A stretch of 64,000 nt of DNA from assembly GCF_041915215.1 (NCBI RefSeq), contig NZ_JAYSBV010000014.1; one strand, given 5' to 3'. The notes below the pieces were generated by a model. That model was not told the origin of the DNA. It was given only the letters and a program-made list of their open reading frames with translations, and did not search any database. The DNA comes from Zoogloea sp021286885. GTDB lineage: Bacteria; Pseudomonadota; Gammaproteobacteria; Burkholderiales; Rhodocyclaceae. A program made the translations under genes and the position numbers. The first letter of the stretch is position 1; every line of letters starts with the position of its first letter. Below are positions 17,112 to 24,902 of the stretch, piece by piece.

Positions 17112-18485
17112 TCAGCCCCCGATGATCTTGCCCGGATTCATCAGATTGAGCGGGTCCAGGGCGGCCTTGAGGGCGGCCATCACATCCACTGCGGCCCCGT
17201 GCTCGGCGCGCAGATAGCCCTGCTTGCCGATCCCGATGCCGTGTTCGCCGGTGCAGGTGCCCCCGAGGGCAAGGGCGCGTTCCACGATGCGGCTGCCCAG
17301 GGCTTCGCCAGCGGCGATCTGGGCCGGGTTGTCCGGGTCGGTGAGGATCAGCACGTGGTAATTGCCGTCCCCCACGTGGCCCACGATGGGGGCGGTGAGG
17401 CCGCTGGCGGCGATGTCGGCCTGGGTGCCGGCAATCGCTTCGGCCAGGCGCGAGATGGGCACGCACACGTCAGTGGAAATCGCCCGGCTGCCGGGGCGCA
17501 GGTTGAGCCCCGCAAAATACACGTCGTGGCGCGCCTGCCACAGGCGGCTGCGATCTTCGGGGCGGGTGGCCCATTCAAAATCCTGGCCGCCGTTGTCCCG
17601 GGCCAGTTCCTGCACTGTGGTGGCCTGTTCTTCCACCCCGTTGGGCGAGCCGTGGAATTCGAACAGCAGCAGCGGTTCTTCGCGCAGGGTGGTCTTGCTG
17701 TAGCGGTTCACCGCCTGCACCGTGAGGGCATCCAGCAGCTCGATGCGGGCCACCGGCACCCCCAGCTGGATGGTCTGGATCACGGTTTGCACGGCGCTAT
17801 CCAGATCGGGGAAGGAGCAAATCGCCGCCGATACCGCTTCGGGCAACGGGTGCAGGCGCACTGTGAGTTCGGTAATCACCCCCAGGGTGCCTTCGGCCCC
17901 CACAAACAGCCGGGTCAGGTCGTAGCCCGCCGAAGACTTGCGCGCCCGGCCTCCGGTGCGGATCACCCGCCCATCGGCCAGCACCACTTCCATCCCCAGC
18001 ACGTTTTCGCGCATGGTGCCGTAGCGTACCGCATTCGTCCCCGAGGCCCGGGTGGAGGCCATCCCGCCCAGGGTGGCATCTGCGCCCGGGTCGATGGGGA
18101 AGAACAGCCCGGTGCCGTTCAGGGCCGCGTTGAGGGCCTTGCGGGTCACGCCGGGCTGCACCACCGCATCCATGTCTTCGGCGTGCACCGCCTGCACCTG
18201 GTTCATCTCGGACATATCCAGGCTGATCCCCCCGGCCACCGGCAGAATGTGGCCTTCCAGGGAGCTGCCCACCCCAAAGGGCACCAGGGGCACTTGGTAG
18301 TGGGCGCACAGCTGCACGACTTCGACCACCTCGGCGGTGGTGTGGGGCCACACCACGGCGTCGGGCAGCACATCCGGGAAGTGGGATTCATCGTGCCCGT
18401 GGTGGGCGCGCACCGCCTCGGCGGTGGAAAAGCGTTTGCCGAAGCGGTCGGCCAGGGTCTGGGCAAGGGCGGCAGGCAGGGTCAT
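17112..18485 (-). CDS. FAD-linked oxidase, D-lactate dehydrogenase/GlcD type
   Basis: The protein has 457 residues. The FAD-binding type 4 domain includes VPFGVGSSLEGHILPVAGG and GGMASTRASGTNAVRYGTMRE. The FAD-oxidase C domain ends with the family hallmark GGTCTGEHGIGIGKQGYL. This places it with cytochrome-dependent D-lactate dehydrogenases and the GlcD subunit of glycolate oxidase. No glcE or glcF is adjacent, so a stand-alone D-2-hydroxyacid (probably D-lactate) dehydrogenase feeding electrons to the respiratory chain is more likely. The exact substrate is not decidable from sequence. It is divergent from ridA across 180 bases. Confidence 0.85.
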   Translation of the reverse strand: MTLPAALAQTLADRFGKRFSTAEAVRAHHGHDESHFPDVLPDAVVWPHTTAEVVEVVQLCAHYQVPLVPFGVGSSLEGHILPVAGGISLDMSEMNQVQAVHAEDMDAVVQPGVTRKALNAALNGTGLFFPIDPGADATLGGMASTRASGTNAVRYGTMRENVLGMEVVLADGRVIRTGGRARKSSAGYDLTRLFVGAEGTLGVITELTVRLHPLPEAVSAAICSFPDLDSAVQTVIQTIQLGVPVARIELLDALTVQAVNRYSKTTLREEPLLLFEFHGSPNGVEEQATTVQELARDNGGQDFEWATRPEDRSRLWQARHDVYFAGLNLRPGSRAISTDVCVPISRLAEAIAGTQADIAASGLTAPIVGHVGDGNYHVLILTDPDNPAQIAAGEALGSRIVERALALGGTCTGEHGIGIGKQGYLRAEHGAAVDVMAALKAALDPLNLMNPGKIIGG

Positions 18486-18665
18486 GGCGAGGGTGTGCAG
18501 GAGTCAAAAAGGGCGCAGAACCGCCAAGCCTAGCCAAGGTGGCTCCTTCCTGCCAGCATTTTTACCGGGAGTGGCTGCCCCACTGCTGCCCAGCCCCGGT
18601 ACACTCCGCCCCTGATGCCTGCCGCAGGGTGTGGCAGGCCCGTAAATCTTTGTCTGGAGCACTTC

Positions 18666-19046
18666 ATGCCCAAGGAAATCATCGCCACCGCCAGCGCCCC
18701 CGCCGCCATCGGCACCTATTCCCAGGCCGTCAAGGCGGGCAACACCGTGTACATGTCGGGCCAGATCGGCCTGGACCCGGCCACCATGCAGATGGTTGAA
18801 GGCTTCGAGGCCCAGACCGTGCGCGTGTTCGAGAACCTGAAGGCCGTGGCCGAAGCTGCGGGCGGCTCCCTGGCCGATGCGGTCAAGCTCAACATCTACC
18901 TGACCGACCTGTCCAACTTCGCCAAGGTCAACGAGATCATGGCCCAGTACTTCCAGCAGCCCTATCCCGCCCGGGCCGCCGTGGGCGTGAAGGAACTGCC
19001 CCGTGGCGCCGTGGTGGAAGCCGATGCCGTCCTCGTCATCGACTGA
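18666..19046 (+). CDS. ridA: RidA family enamine/imine deaminase
   Basis: The 126-residue protein has the complete YjgF/YER057c/UK114 fold. GTYSQAVKAGNTVYMSGQIG is near residue 18, and the active-site region YPARAAVGVKELPRGAVVEADAV carries the conserved Arg and Glu. RidA hydrolyses reactive enamines such as 2-aminoacrylate released by PLP enzymes. The start at 18666 gives the standard length; the upstream extension of the open frame has no support. The 3' end overlaps recG by 23 bases. Confidence 0.93.
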   Translation: MPKEIIATASAPAAIGTYSQAVKAGNTVYMSGQIGLDPATMQMVEGFEAQTVRVFENLKAVAEAAGGSLADAVKLNIYLTDLSNFAKVNEIMAQYFQQPYPARAAVGVKELPRGAVVEADAVLVID

Positions 19047-21219
19047 TTCCGCCCTGAACCCGGAAGCCCCGGCGCCGGAAGGCTCCGCCCCCGCCGCCCC
19101 GGCTTCCGCCAAGGCAGAGGCTAAGGCCGAAACCAAAGCCGAAACCAAGGCCGACCCCAAGCCTGCCCCCAAGGCCCCGGCCCGCCGGGGCTGGCCCGGG
19201 GTCGGCCCCCAGCTGGCCGACCGCCTGGCCCGGCTCGACATCTTTTGTCCTGCCGATCTGGTCTTGCACCTGCCCCTGCGCTACGAAGACGAAACCCGGC
19301 TCACCCCCCTGGTGGATGCCCGCCCCGGGCAATCGGTGGTGTGCGAGGTCGAAGTCCTCAGCTGCGAAGTCCAGCAGCGCCCCCGCCGCCAGCTGGTGGC
19401 CCGGGCCGCCGATCAGGGGGGCGAGATCACCCTGCGCTTCGTCAATTTCTACCCCGGCCAGCAAAAGCAGCTCGCCCCGGGCGCCCGGCTGCGGGTGTTT
19501 GGCGAGGTGCGCCACGGCTTTTTCGGGCTGGAGATGATCCACCCGCGCCTCAAGCCCGTGCATCAGGGCGACGCGCTGCCCGCCAGCCTCACCCCCGTCT
19601 ACCCCACCACGGCGGGCCTGGCCCAATCGGCCCTGCGCAAGCTCACCCTGCGCGCCCTGGCCCATGTGTCGGTGAGTGAGGATCTGCCCGAAACCCTGCG
19701 CACCCGTCTGGGCCTACCCACCCTCAAGGATGCGCTGCACCTGCTCCACGCCCCGCCCCCCGAATACCGGGCGATAGACCTGGAAGACCGCCAGCACCCG
19801 GCCTGGCAGCGCATCAAGCTGGACGAACTGCTCGCCCAGCAGATTTCCCTGCGCCGGGCCTACGCCGCCCGCCGCATCCTCAACGCCCCGGCCCTGCCGC
19901 TCAAAAACACCCTCACCCAGGCCCTGCTGGCGCAGCTGCCCTTTGCCCTCACCGGGGCCCAGCGCCGTGCCTGGGGCGAAATCGCCCATGACGTGGGTTC
20001 CCCCCACCCCATGCAGCGCCTGCTCCAGGGCGATGTGGGCAGCGGCAAGACCTGCGTTGCCGCCCTCGCCATGCTCCAGGCCGCCGAACACGGGCGCCAG
20101 GCGGTGCTCATGGCCCCCACCGAAATCCTGGCCGAGCAGCATTACCGCAAGCTCGCCACCTGGCTCGAACCCCTGGGCCTTGAAGTGGCCTGGCTCTCGG
20201 GCAGCCGGCGCAAAAAGGCCCGTGAAGAAACCCTGGGCCGCCTCGCCCGGGGCGAGCTCCTGCTTGCCGTGGGCACCCATGCGCTGATCGAAGACCCCGT
20301 CACCCTCCCGCTGCTCGCCGTGGCGGTGGTGGACGAACAGCACCGCTTTGGCGTGCGCCAGCGCCTCGCCCTGCGCGAAAAAGGGGGCCGAGGCGAATCC
20401 CCCCACATGCTGATGATGTCCGCCACCCCCATCCCGCGCACCCTGGCCATGAGCTATTACGCGGATCTGGATGTGTCGGTGCTGGACGAACTCCCCCCGG
20501 GCCGCACCCCCATCGTCACCAAGCTGGTGGCCGACGGGCGCCGCGACGAGGTGATTGAGCGGGTGCGCCAGGCCTGCCTCACCGGGCGCCAGGCCTACTG
20601 GGTCTGCCCGCTGATCGAAGAGTCCGAAACCCTCCAGCTCCAGACCGCCCAGGAAACCTTTGAAATGCTCAGCGCCGCCCTGCCCGATCTACGGGTCGGG
20701 CTGGTCCATGGCCGGCTGCGCAACGAAGAAAAATCCACCACCATGGGCGCCTTCATCAGCGGCGAACTCCAGGTGCTGGTGGCCACCACCGTGATCGAAG
20801 TGGGTGTGGACGTCCCCAACGCCAGCCTCATGGTGATCGAACACGCCGAACGCTTCGGCCTCGCCCAGCTCCACCAGCTCCGGGGCCGGGTCGGGCGCGG
20901 GGTGCATGAATCGGTGTGCATCCTGATCTTCTCCCAACCCCTTTCCCAAACGGGCCGGGAACGCCTCAAAGCCATCTACGAACACACCGACGGCTTCGTC
21001 ATCGCCCGCGAAGACCTCCGCATCCGTGGCCCCGGCGAATTCATCGGCGCCCGCCAAAGCGGCGTTCCCCTGCTGCGCTACGCCGACCTCGACGCCGACG
21101 CCGTCCTCGTCGACCTCGCCCGCGACGCCGCCGAAACCCTCCTCCAGCACAAACCCCGCGCCGCAGACGCGGTCACGGAACGCTGGTTCGGGGGGAAGGC
21201 GGCGTTGTTGAAGGCGTAG
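19024..21219 (+). CDS. recG: ATP-dependent DNA helicase RecG
   Basis: The protein has about 731 residues if translation starts at 19024; an ATG at 19003 is possible. After an unusual Ala/Lys/Glu-rich N-terminal extension comes the wedge domain with GVGPQLADRLARLDIFCPADL. The helicase motifs are Walker A LLQGDVGSGKTCVAALAML, the RecG-type DEQH box VVDEQHRFGVRQR, MSATPIPRTLAMSYYADLD, and VATTVIEVGVDVPNASLMVI through QLRGRVGRG. RecG remodels stalled replication forks and Holliday junctions. The overlap with ridA implies coupled translation. Confidence 0.96.
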   Translation: MPSSSSTDSALNPEAPAPEGSAPAAPASAKAEAKAETKAETKADPKPAPKAPARRGWPGVGPQLADRLARLDIFCPADLVLHLPLRYEDETRLTPLVDARPGQSVVCEVEVLSCEVQQRPRRQLVARAADQGGEITLRFVNFYPGQQKQLAPGARLRVFGEVRHGFFGLEMIHPRLKPVHQGDALPASLTPVYPTTAGLAQSALRKLTLRALAHVSVSEDLPETLRTRLGLPTLKDALHLLHAPPPEYRAIDLEDRQHPAWQRIKLDELLAQQISLRRAYAARRILNAPALPLKNTLTQALLAQLPFALTGAQRRAWGEIAHDVGSPHPMQRLLQGDVGSGKTCVAALAMLQAAEHGRQAVLMAPTEILAEQHYRKLATWLEPLGLEVAWLSGSRRKKAREETLGRLARGELLLAVGTHALIEDPVTLPLLAVAVVDEQHRFGVRQRLALREKGGRGESPHMLMMSATPIPRTLAMSYYADLDVSVLDELPPGRTPIVTKLVADGRRDEVIERVRQACLTGRQAYWVCPLIEESETLQLQTAQETFEMLSAALPDLRVGLVHGRLRNEEKSTTMGAFISGELQVLVATTVIEVGVDVPNASLMVIEHAERFGLAQLHQLRGRVGRGVHESVCILIFSQPLSQTGRERLKAIYEHTDGFVIAREDLRIRGPGEFIGARQSGVPLLRYADLDADAVLVDLARDAAETLLQHKPRAADAVTERWFGGKAALLKA

Positions 21220-21265
21220 GGGGTGGGAGTGCTCAGCGGCACGCAGGTGGACCTCTCTGAAAAAT

Positions 21266-21291
21266 GCGCTTTTATAGACACATTAAAGCGC
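21266..21291. promoter_or_regulatory. Inverted repeat upstream of hipBA (candidate operator)
   Basis: The sequence GCGCTTT (21266-21272) is repeated inverted as AAAGCGC (21285-21291) with a 12-base spacer, upstream of the hipB promoter. HipB-type regulators bind spaced palindromes near their own promoter, so this may be an autoregulatory operator. It does not match the E. coli HipB site. Confidence 0.3.
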
Positions 21292-21320
21292 TAAGGATCG
21301 ATTAAACGAGCAGAATGGTT

Positions 21321-21348
21321 TTGCCCCACTGCAGGCCTCAGCTAAAAT
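21321..21348 (+). promoter_or_regulatory. Putative sigma-70 promoter of hipBA
   Basis: A -35-like TTGCCC (21321-21326) and a -10 TAAAAT (21343-21348) are separated by 16 bases, about 38 bases before the hipB ATG. AAGAGGTGAAATC supplies the ribosome site. Confidence 0.5.
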
Positions 21349-21385
21349 CATCGTGTAATCGAACCGTTTTTCAAGAGGTGAAATC

Positions 21386-21727
21386 ATGCGCGTCAGGCAA
21401 GCCGCCACGCTGAGCCCCGAGCTGGCCGCCGAGTCGGAAGCACTAGGCCTGAAATTGGCACGTCTGCGGATGGCGCGGGGCATCAAGCAGCTTGATGCCG
21501 CCGTGCGTGCGGGCCTCTCCAGAAACACCGCCTATCGTCTGGAGCGGGGTGATCCGGGGCTGGCATTTGGCCAAATCCTGCGTTATCTGAACGCCATTGC
21601 CCCTGGCCAGACGCTGCTGGATCTGTTGAGTGAAAATGATCCGGCGCTGAAGGCGCTCTCGGTGCGTGAGCGCACGCAGCGAGTGCGCGACATGACGACC
21701 CGTGAGCTCAAGAGTCTGGATTTCTGA
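21386..21727 (+). CDS. hipB: HipB-like XRE-family antitoxin/repressor
   Basis: This 113-residue protein has a helix-turn-helix at about residues 24-75 (LKLARLRMARGIKQLDAAVRAGLS, NTAYRLERGD) of the Cro/CI/XRE class. A C-terminal tail (RVRDMTTRELKSLDF) probably contacts HipA. Its stop overlaps the start of hipA by one base (TGATG), the usual coupling of the pair. It should repress its own promoter and neutralise HipA. Confidence 0.86.
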   Translation: MRVRQAATLSPELAAESEALGLKLARLRMARGIKQLDAAVRAGLSRNTAYRLERGDPGLAFGQILRYLNAIAPGQTLLDLLSENDPALKALSVRERTQRVRDMTTRELKSLDF

Positions 21728-23067
21728 TGCAGGCCGCCGAGAAGAGGCTGATTGTTTTTTCCAATATTGACGCCGACTGGGTGCCCTGCGGGCAGCTGTC
21801 GCTGACCGAGGAAGGGGCGTCGTTGGTGGCATCCGGATTTGCCTACGGCTTGCGCTATCTGGACCGTTCGAATGCCATCGAGGTGGATCCGGTCAGCCTC
21901 AGCCTGCGCGACAAGGAGCGTATGCGCGGTAAGTATCTCCTGCCCGAAAATCGGCTGATTCTGTTCGGCGGTATCCGCGACGCAGCGCCCGATGCGTGGG
22001 GCCGGCGGGTGATCGAAGCCAAGCTGAAAGTGCCTGCAAACAGCCTGCCGGAGTCCGCTTACCTGCTGCACGCAGGCTGTGAGCGCGTGGGTGCCTTGGA
22101 TGTGCGCACATCGCTGACCGATTTGCCCCAGCCGAGCCATACCAGGATTGGCAGTCTCCAGTATTTGATGGAGGCGGCAGGGCGTATCGAAGAGGGGTTG
22201 CCGATCCCCGAGTGCCTGGAGCCGATTTATCAGGATGGCTCCGGTCTGGGGGGCGCACGACCGAAAGCAACTGTGCGCGACGGGGATGGAGTGCTGTGGC
22301 TGGCCAAGTTCCGCAGCCGTAATGATGCCTACGACATGCCATCCGTCGAGGTTGCCACCCTCCGGCTGGCAGCAGAATGTGGGCTGACGGTTCCACCGGT
22401 TCAGGTTGTTGCGCTGGGTGGCCGAAGCATCATGATGATTCGGCGCTTTGACCGGCGCTGGAGTGCTCCGGGCAAATCCTGCTTGGGCGACTGGATGACA
22501 GTTCAGCCCGCTGAGGGGATGAAGGAACACCGGTTACCTTTCGTCAGCGGTCTGACCTTGCTGGGCTGTGACGAGATGGAGTCGCGCAACAAGTCTTATG
22601 CGGATCTCGCACATGCGATCCGGCGCTATTGCCACCCTTCCGTGATTCGCCGTGACAACCGCGAGTTGTTCGGGCGCATGGTGTACAACATCCTGGTCAG
22701 CAACGACGATGATCATCTGCGGAACCATGGATTTATCTGGGATGCAAGTCTGCCGGGCTGGCGCCTGAGTCCTTTGTATGACGTGATGCCCCGCCCCAGT
22801 GTGGCGTTTGAGCGGCAGTTGCATCTCGGGGTCGGGCGGCAGGGGCGTGCAGCGACCCTGGACAATGCCATGACTGCACGTGAAGCATTTTCTCTGTCTA
22901 CGACGGACGCCGTCGAAGTCATCAGCACGATCTGGCGTCATGTGCGTGAGTGGCGCGTGTACTTTGAGCAGTACGGCGTGTCCGGCGACGACATTGCAAA
23001 AACCGCCCTTGCTTTCCGGCACATGGATGACGTCTCGTCTGCCGATCTGCGCCGCAGGCTGCCCTAG
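21727..23067 (+). CDS. hipA: HipA-like serine/threonine kinase toxin
   Basis: This 446-residue protein has full HipA length. The N-terminal domain contains FGGIRDAAPDAWGRRV. Kinase features are the Gly-rich GSGLGGARPKATV (171-183), ATP-binding Lys194 in WLAKF, NILVSNDDDHLRNHGF with catalytic Asp328 and Asn333, and metal-binding Asp352 in SPLYDVMP. E. coli HipA phosphorylates glutamyl-tRNA synthetase and induces persistence; the target here is not known. All catalytic residues are present, so the toxin should be active. Confidence 0.88.
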   Translation: MQAAEKRLIVFSNIDADWVPCGQLSLTEEGASLVASGFAYGLRYLDRSNAIEVDPVSLSLRDKERMRGKYLLPENRLILFGGIRDAAPDAWGRRVIEAKLKVPANSLPESAYLLHAGCERVGALDVRTSLTDLPQPSHTRIGSLQYLMEAAGRIEEGLPIPECLEPIYQDGSGLGGARPKATVRDGDGVLWLAKFRSRNDAYDMPSVEVATLRLAAECGLTVPPVQVVALGGRSIMMIRRFDRRWSAPGKSCLGDWMTVQPAEGMKEHRLPFVSGLTLLGCDEMESRNKSYADLAHAIRRYCHPSVIRRDNRELFGRMVYNILVSNDDDHLRNHGFIWDASLPGWRLSPLYDVMPRPSVAFERQLHLGVGRQGRAATLDNAMTAREAFSLSTTDAVEVISTIWRHVREWRVYFEQYGVSGDDIAKTALAFRHMDDVSSADLRRRLP

Positions 23068-23130
23068 CCCATTCCCCCCGGCCCACTTCTTGCCTCCTAC
23101 CCCGCATGTCCTCTCTCCACGAGCCATGCC

Positions 23131-23808
23131 ATGTCGCCCATCTCCATTGCTGCGCCCCCGTCTGCCACGCCCGGGTTTGATCCGGCGAGCCGGTTTCCGC
23201 CGGGGTTTCTGGAGGGCTTTGGGGTGCGGGATTTGCCGGGGGGCTATCTGCTGGCGACACTGGGGCAGCCGCTGGATCAGGTGTTCATTGTGCGCAGCGG
23301 GCGTGTGCGGGTGTATCTGGCGAGTGAGGCGCGGGAGTTGAGTCTGGCGATTCTGGAGCCGGGGGATGTGTTTGTGACCCACACGCCGACCTTCGTCCAG
23401 ACCCTGGAGCCGGTGACGCTGTGGGTGCTGGGTACCCGGGAGTTTGCGGCGCGGCTGGCCCGGGAGCCGTCCATCACGCCGGCCATCATGCGGGTGCTGG
23501 GGCGGATTCTGAGCAATGCGGTGGCGCTGGTGGAGGATCTGGCGTTTCGCGATGTGCCGGCGCGGCTGGCGCGGTTTCTGGTGCGGCAGGCGGAGCAGCG
23601 CGGGGTGATGGAGGCGGACGGCTGTTTGCTGCCCCTGCGCCTGGGCACCGAGGATATTGCCTGCCTGCTGGGCACCACCCGCCAGTCGGTGTCGTCCCAG
23701 ATGAACCAGTGGCAGCGGGAAGGCCTGCTCACCCGGCGCAGCCGCCATGCGCTGCTGATCCACGATCTGCCCGCCCTGGCCCTGCGTAGTCTGGCTTCGA
23801 GCGGCTGA
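23131..23808 (+). CDS. CooA-like haem CO sensor, CRP/FNR family
   Basis: The 225-residue protein aligns along most of its length with Rhodospirillum rubrum CooA as I recall that sequence. The sensor core SGRVRVYLASEARELSLAIL and PGDVFVTH match CooA's GRLRVYLVGEEREISL and GDMFCMH. The dimerisation helix RVLGRILSNAVALVEDLAFRD and the recognition helix region TEDIACLLGTTRQSVSSQ also match. His84 occupies the position of the ferrous-haem ligand His77, and Val82 replaces the ferric ligand Cys75. Some CooA homologues are known to lack that Cys. The N-terminus is Met-Ser-Pro, so an alpha-amino haem ligand remains possible. It lies directly upstream of cowN, whose CO-dependent expression in R. rubrum requires such regulators. 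CO sensing is inferred. Confidence 0.75.
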   Translation: MSPISIAAPPSATPGFDPASRFPPGFLEGFGVRDLPGGYLLATLGQPLDQVFIVRSGRVRVYLASEARELSLAILEPGDVFVTHTPTFVQTLEPVTLWVLGTREFAARLAREPSITPAIMRVLGRILSNAVALVEDLAFRDVPARLARFLVRQAEQRGVMEADGCLLPLRLGTEDIACLLGTTRQSVSSQMNQWQREGLLTRRSRHALLIHDLPALALRSLASSG

Positions 23809-23834
23809 AGGGCAGGGGCGCGGTTTGGGTGTTT

Positions 23835-23877
23835 TGTCGGCTGGCCGACGGAAAGCCCCTGGCGTTTTGCATACAGT
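23835..23877 (+). promoter_or_regulatory. Candidate CooA-type operator and promoter of cowN
   Basis: The palindrome TGTCGG-CTGG-CCGACG lies at 23835-23850, centred at 23842.5. It fits a TGTCR-N6-CGACA-like CooA site with one mismatch at the last base. A -10-like TACAGT is at 23872-23877. A start point about seven bases later (near 23884) would put the palindrome at -41.5, the class II activator position used by CRP-family proteins. No good -35 hexamer is visible, as expected for an activator-dependent promoter. Confidence 0.55.
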
Positions 23878-23915
23878 GTGCCCATCACATCCGTTTTTTG
23901 TTTTGGGGATACACC

Positions 23916-24248
23916 ATGAGCGACCAGACCACTTCCCGGCCGGCTGATTGCGGCTGCCGTCTGCGGGCGGGCAGCAGCCCAGACCGTTACATCAGCTTTG
24001 CTGGCATTGATTGCGACGGCAACGCCCGCCGCCTGATGGAGATGATCGACGCCCACCTGCTCGACCCGGCCAAGAAGGACGCCTTCTGGGCGTATTTCGA
24101 GCGCAAGCGGCGGGCCGAAACGGGCCCCCGGGCCGACGAGCTGTTCCTGATCCACAGCAACATCAACCAGATCCGGGATTATCTTGAGGATTGGGACGAC
24201 GCACCCGCCCAGGCCCTGTTGCTCCAGATTGAGCTGGAGTGTTGTTGA
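23916..24248 (+). CDS. cowN: CowN, CO protection of nitrogenase
   Basis: The 110-residue protein starts at the ATG preceded by GGGGATACACC. It matches the CowN family throughout: RYISFAGIDCDGNARRLMEM, a central FWAYFERKR, ADELFLIHSNINQIRDYLE and the terminal LLLQIELECC. CowN lets R. rubrum and other diazotrophs keep fixing nitrogen in the presence of carbon monoxide by acting on nitrogenase. A ~25-residue extension with DCGCRL precedes the conserved core. No nif genes are in the window, so the presence of nitrogenase in this organism is inferred from this gene. Confidence 0.9.
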   Translation: MSDQTTSRPADCGCRLRAGSSPDRYISFAGIDCDGNARRLMEMIDAHLLDPAKKDAFWAYFERKRRAETGPRADELFLIHSNINQIRDYLEDWDDAPAQALLLQIELECC

Positions 24249-24261
24249 GTGATGGAAGGCT

Positions 24262-24291
24262 GGGGGCTGCTGCGGCCTCCCGCACGCCCCC
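24262..24291 (+). terminator. Hairpin after cowN, probable terminator
   Basis: GGGGGC (24262-24267) pairs with GCCCCC (24286-24291). Inside, TGCGG pairs with CCGCA around a CCTC loop. It lies 14 bases after the cowN stop. There is no U-tract, so termination efficiency is uncertain. Confidence 0.4.
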
Positions 24292-24321
24292 GCAGTTCCC
24301 AATCACGCTACAATCGCCGCC

Positions 24322-24768
24322 ATGTTCCGCCGCTTCCTCATCCTCCTGCTGATCATCACCCTGCCGGCCCAGGCCCTGGCGGGGATGTTGGGCATGGGCT
24401 GCCGTCATGGGCAGGGGGGGAGCACGCCCGAGCGTGGCGTGGCGTCTGTGGTCGCACCCGCACCCATGGCGATGGCGGACGATTGCCCCATGCATCACAG
24501 CACCCACCATGCCGCCCAGGCTGTGGCGGATCAGGGGGCAGATCAGGCGGCGCCTGCTACCGATGCGGGCGCCGGATCGGCCCATCATGCGGCCCTGGTC
24601 TGCGATGATTGCGGCACCTGCCATTCGGTGGGCTTCAGCCTGCTGGCCCCCGGCGTGGCCCTGGCGCTGCCGGAGCTGGCCCCGGTGCAGGTCGCCCACG
24701 CCCCCCGCCTGCTGCTGATCGAGGCCCCCGGGCGCCTCGAACGTCCTCCCAGAAGCCCCCGCGTTTAA
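24322..24768 (+). CDS. Small His/Met/Cys-rich periplasmic protein (CzcI-like)
   Basis: This 148-residue protein starts with a strong signal peptide (FLILLLIITLPAQALA). The mature part has candidate metal ligands: CRHGQG, DDCPMHHSTHHAAQ, SAHHAALVCDDCGTCH. The layout resembles the small proteins (CzcI/CopL/DUF2946-like) that often precede czcCBA-type efflux genes. That comparison is from general pattern, not a firm family match. It is followed by a structured leader and the TolC-type gene, suggesting a role in metal binding or in regulation of the efflux operon. Confidence 0.65.
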   Translation: MFRRFLILLLIITLPAQALAGMLGMGCRHGQGGSTPERGVASVVAPAPMAMADDCPMHHSTHHAAQAVADQGADQAAPATDAGAGSAHHAALVCDDCGTCHSVGFSLLAPGVALALPELAPVQVAHAPRLLLIEAPGRLERPPRSPRV

Positions 24769-24769
24769 C

Positions 24770-24856
24770 GCGGACAGGGCTTGTTCTGCTAACAGCTTCT
24801 TCCCCTCTCCGGGCCTTTCGGCCTGGCTGACGCGCCTTCGGGCGCGCCCTGTCCGC
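24770..24856 (+). promoter_or_regulatory. Multi-stem structured leader before the metal-efflux operon
   Basis: An 11-bp perfect outer stem, GCGGACAGGGC (24770-24780) with GCCCTGTCCGC (24846-24856), encloses two further hairpins. CCGGGCC/GGCCTGG (24809-24826) has a TTTC loop and one G-U pair. CGCGCC/GGCGCG (24831-24846) is closed by a UUCG tetraloop; its last base overlaps the outer stem, so one pair must yield. The element ends 46 bases before the TolC-type ATG. It could be an RNA regulatory leader or an attenuator. No known riboswitch class is recognised. Confidence 0.4.
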
Positions 24857-24902
24857 ATGTGTTCTGCGCTTTCCGCCGTATTTTTGTGGTTGCGAGGATT
24901 TC

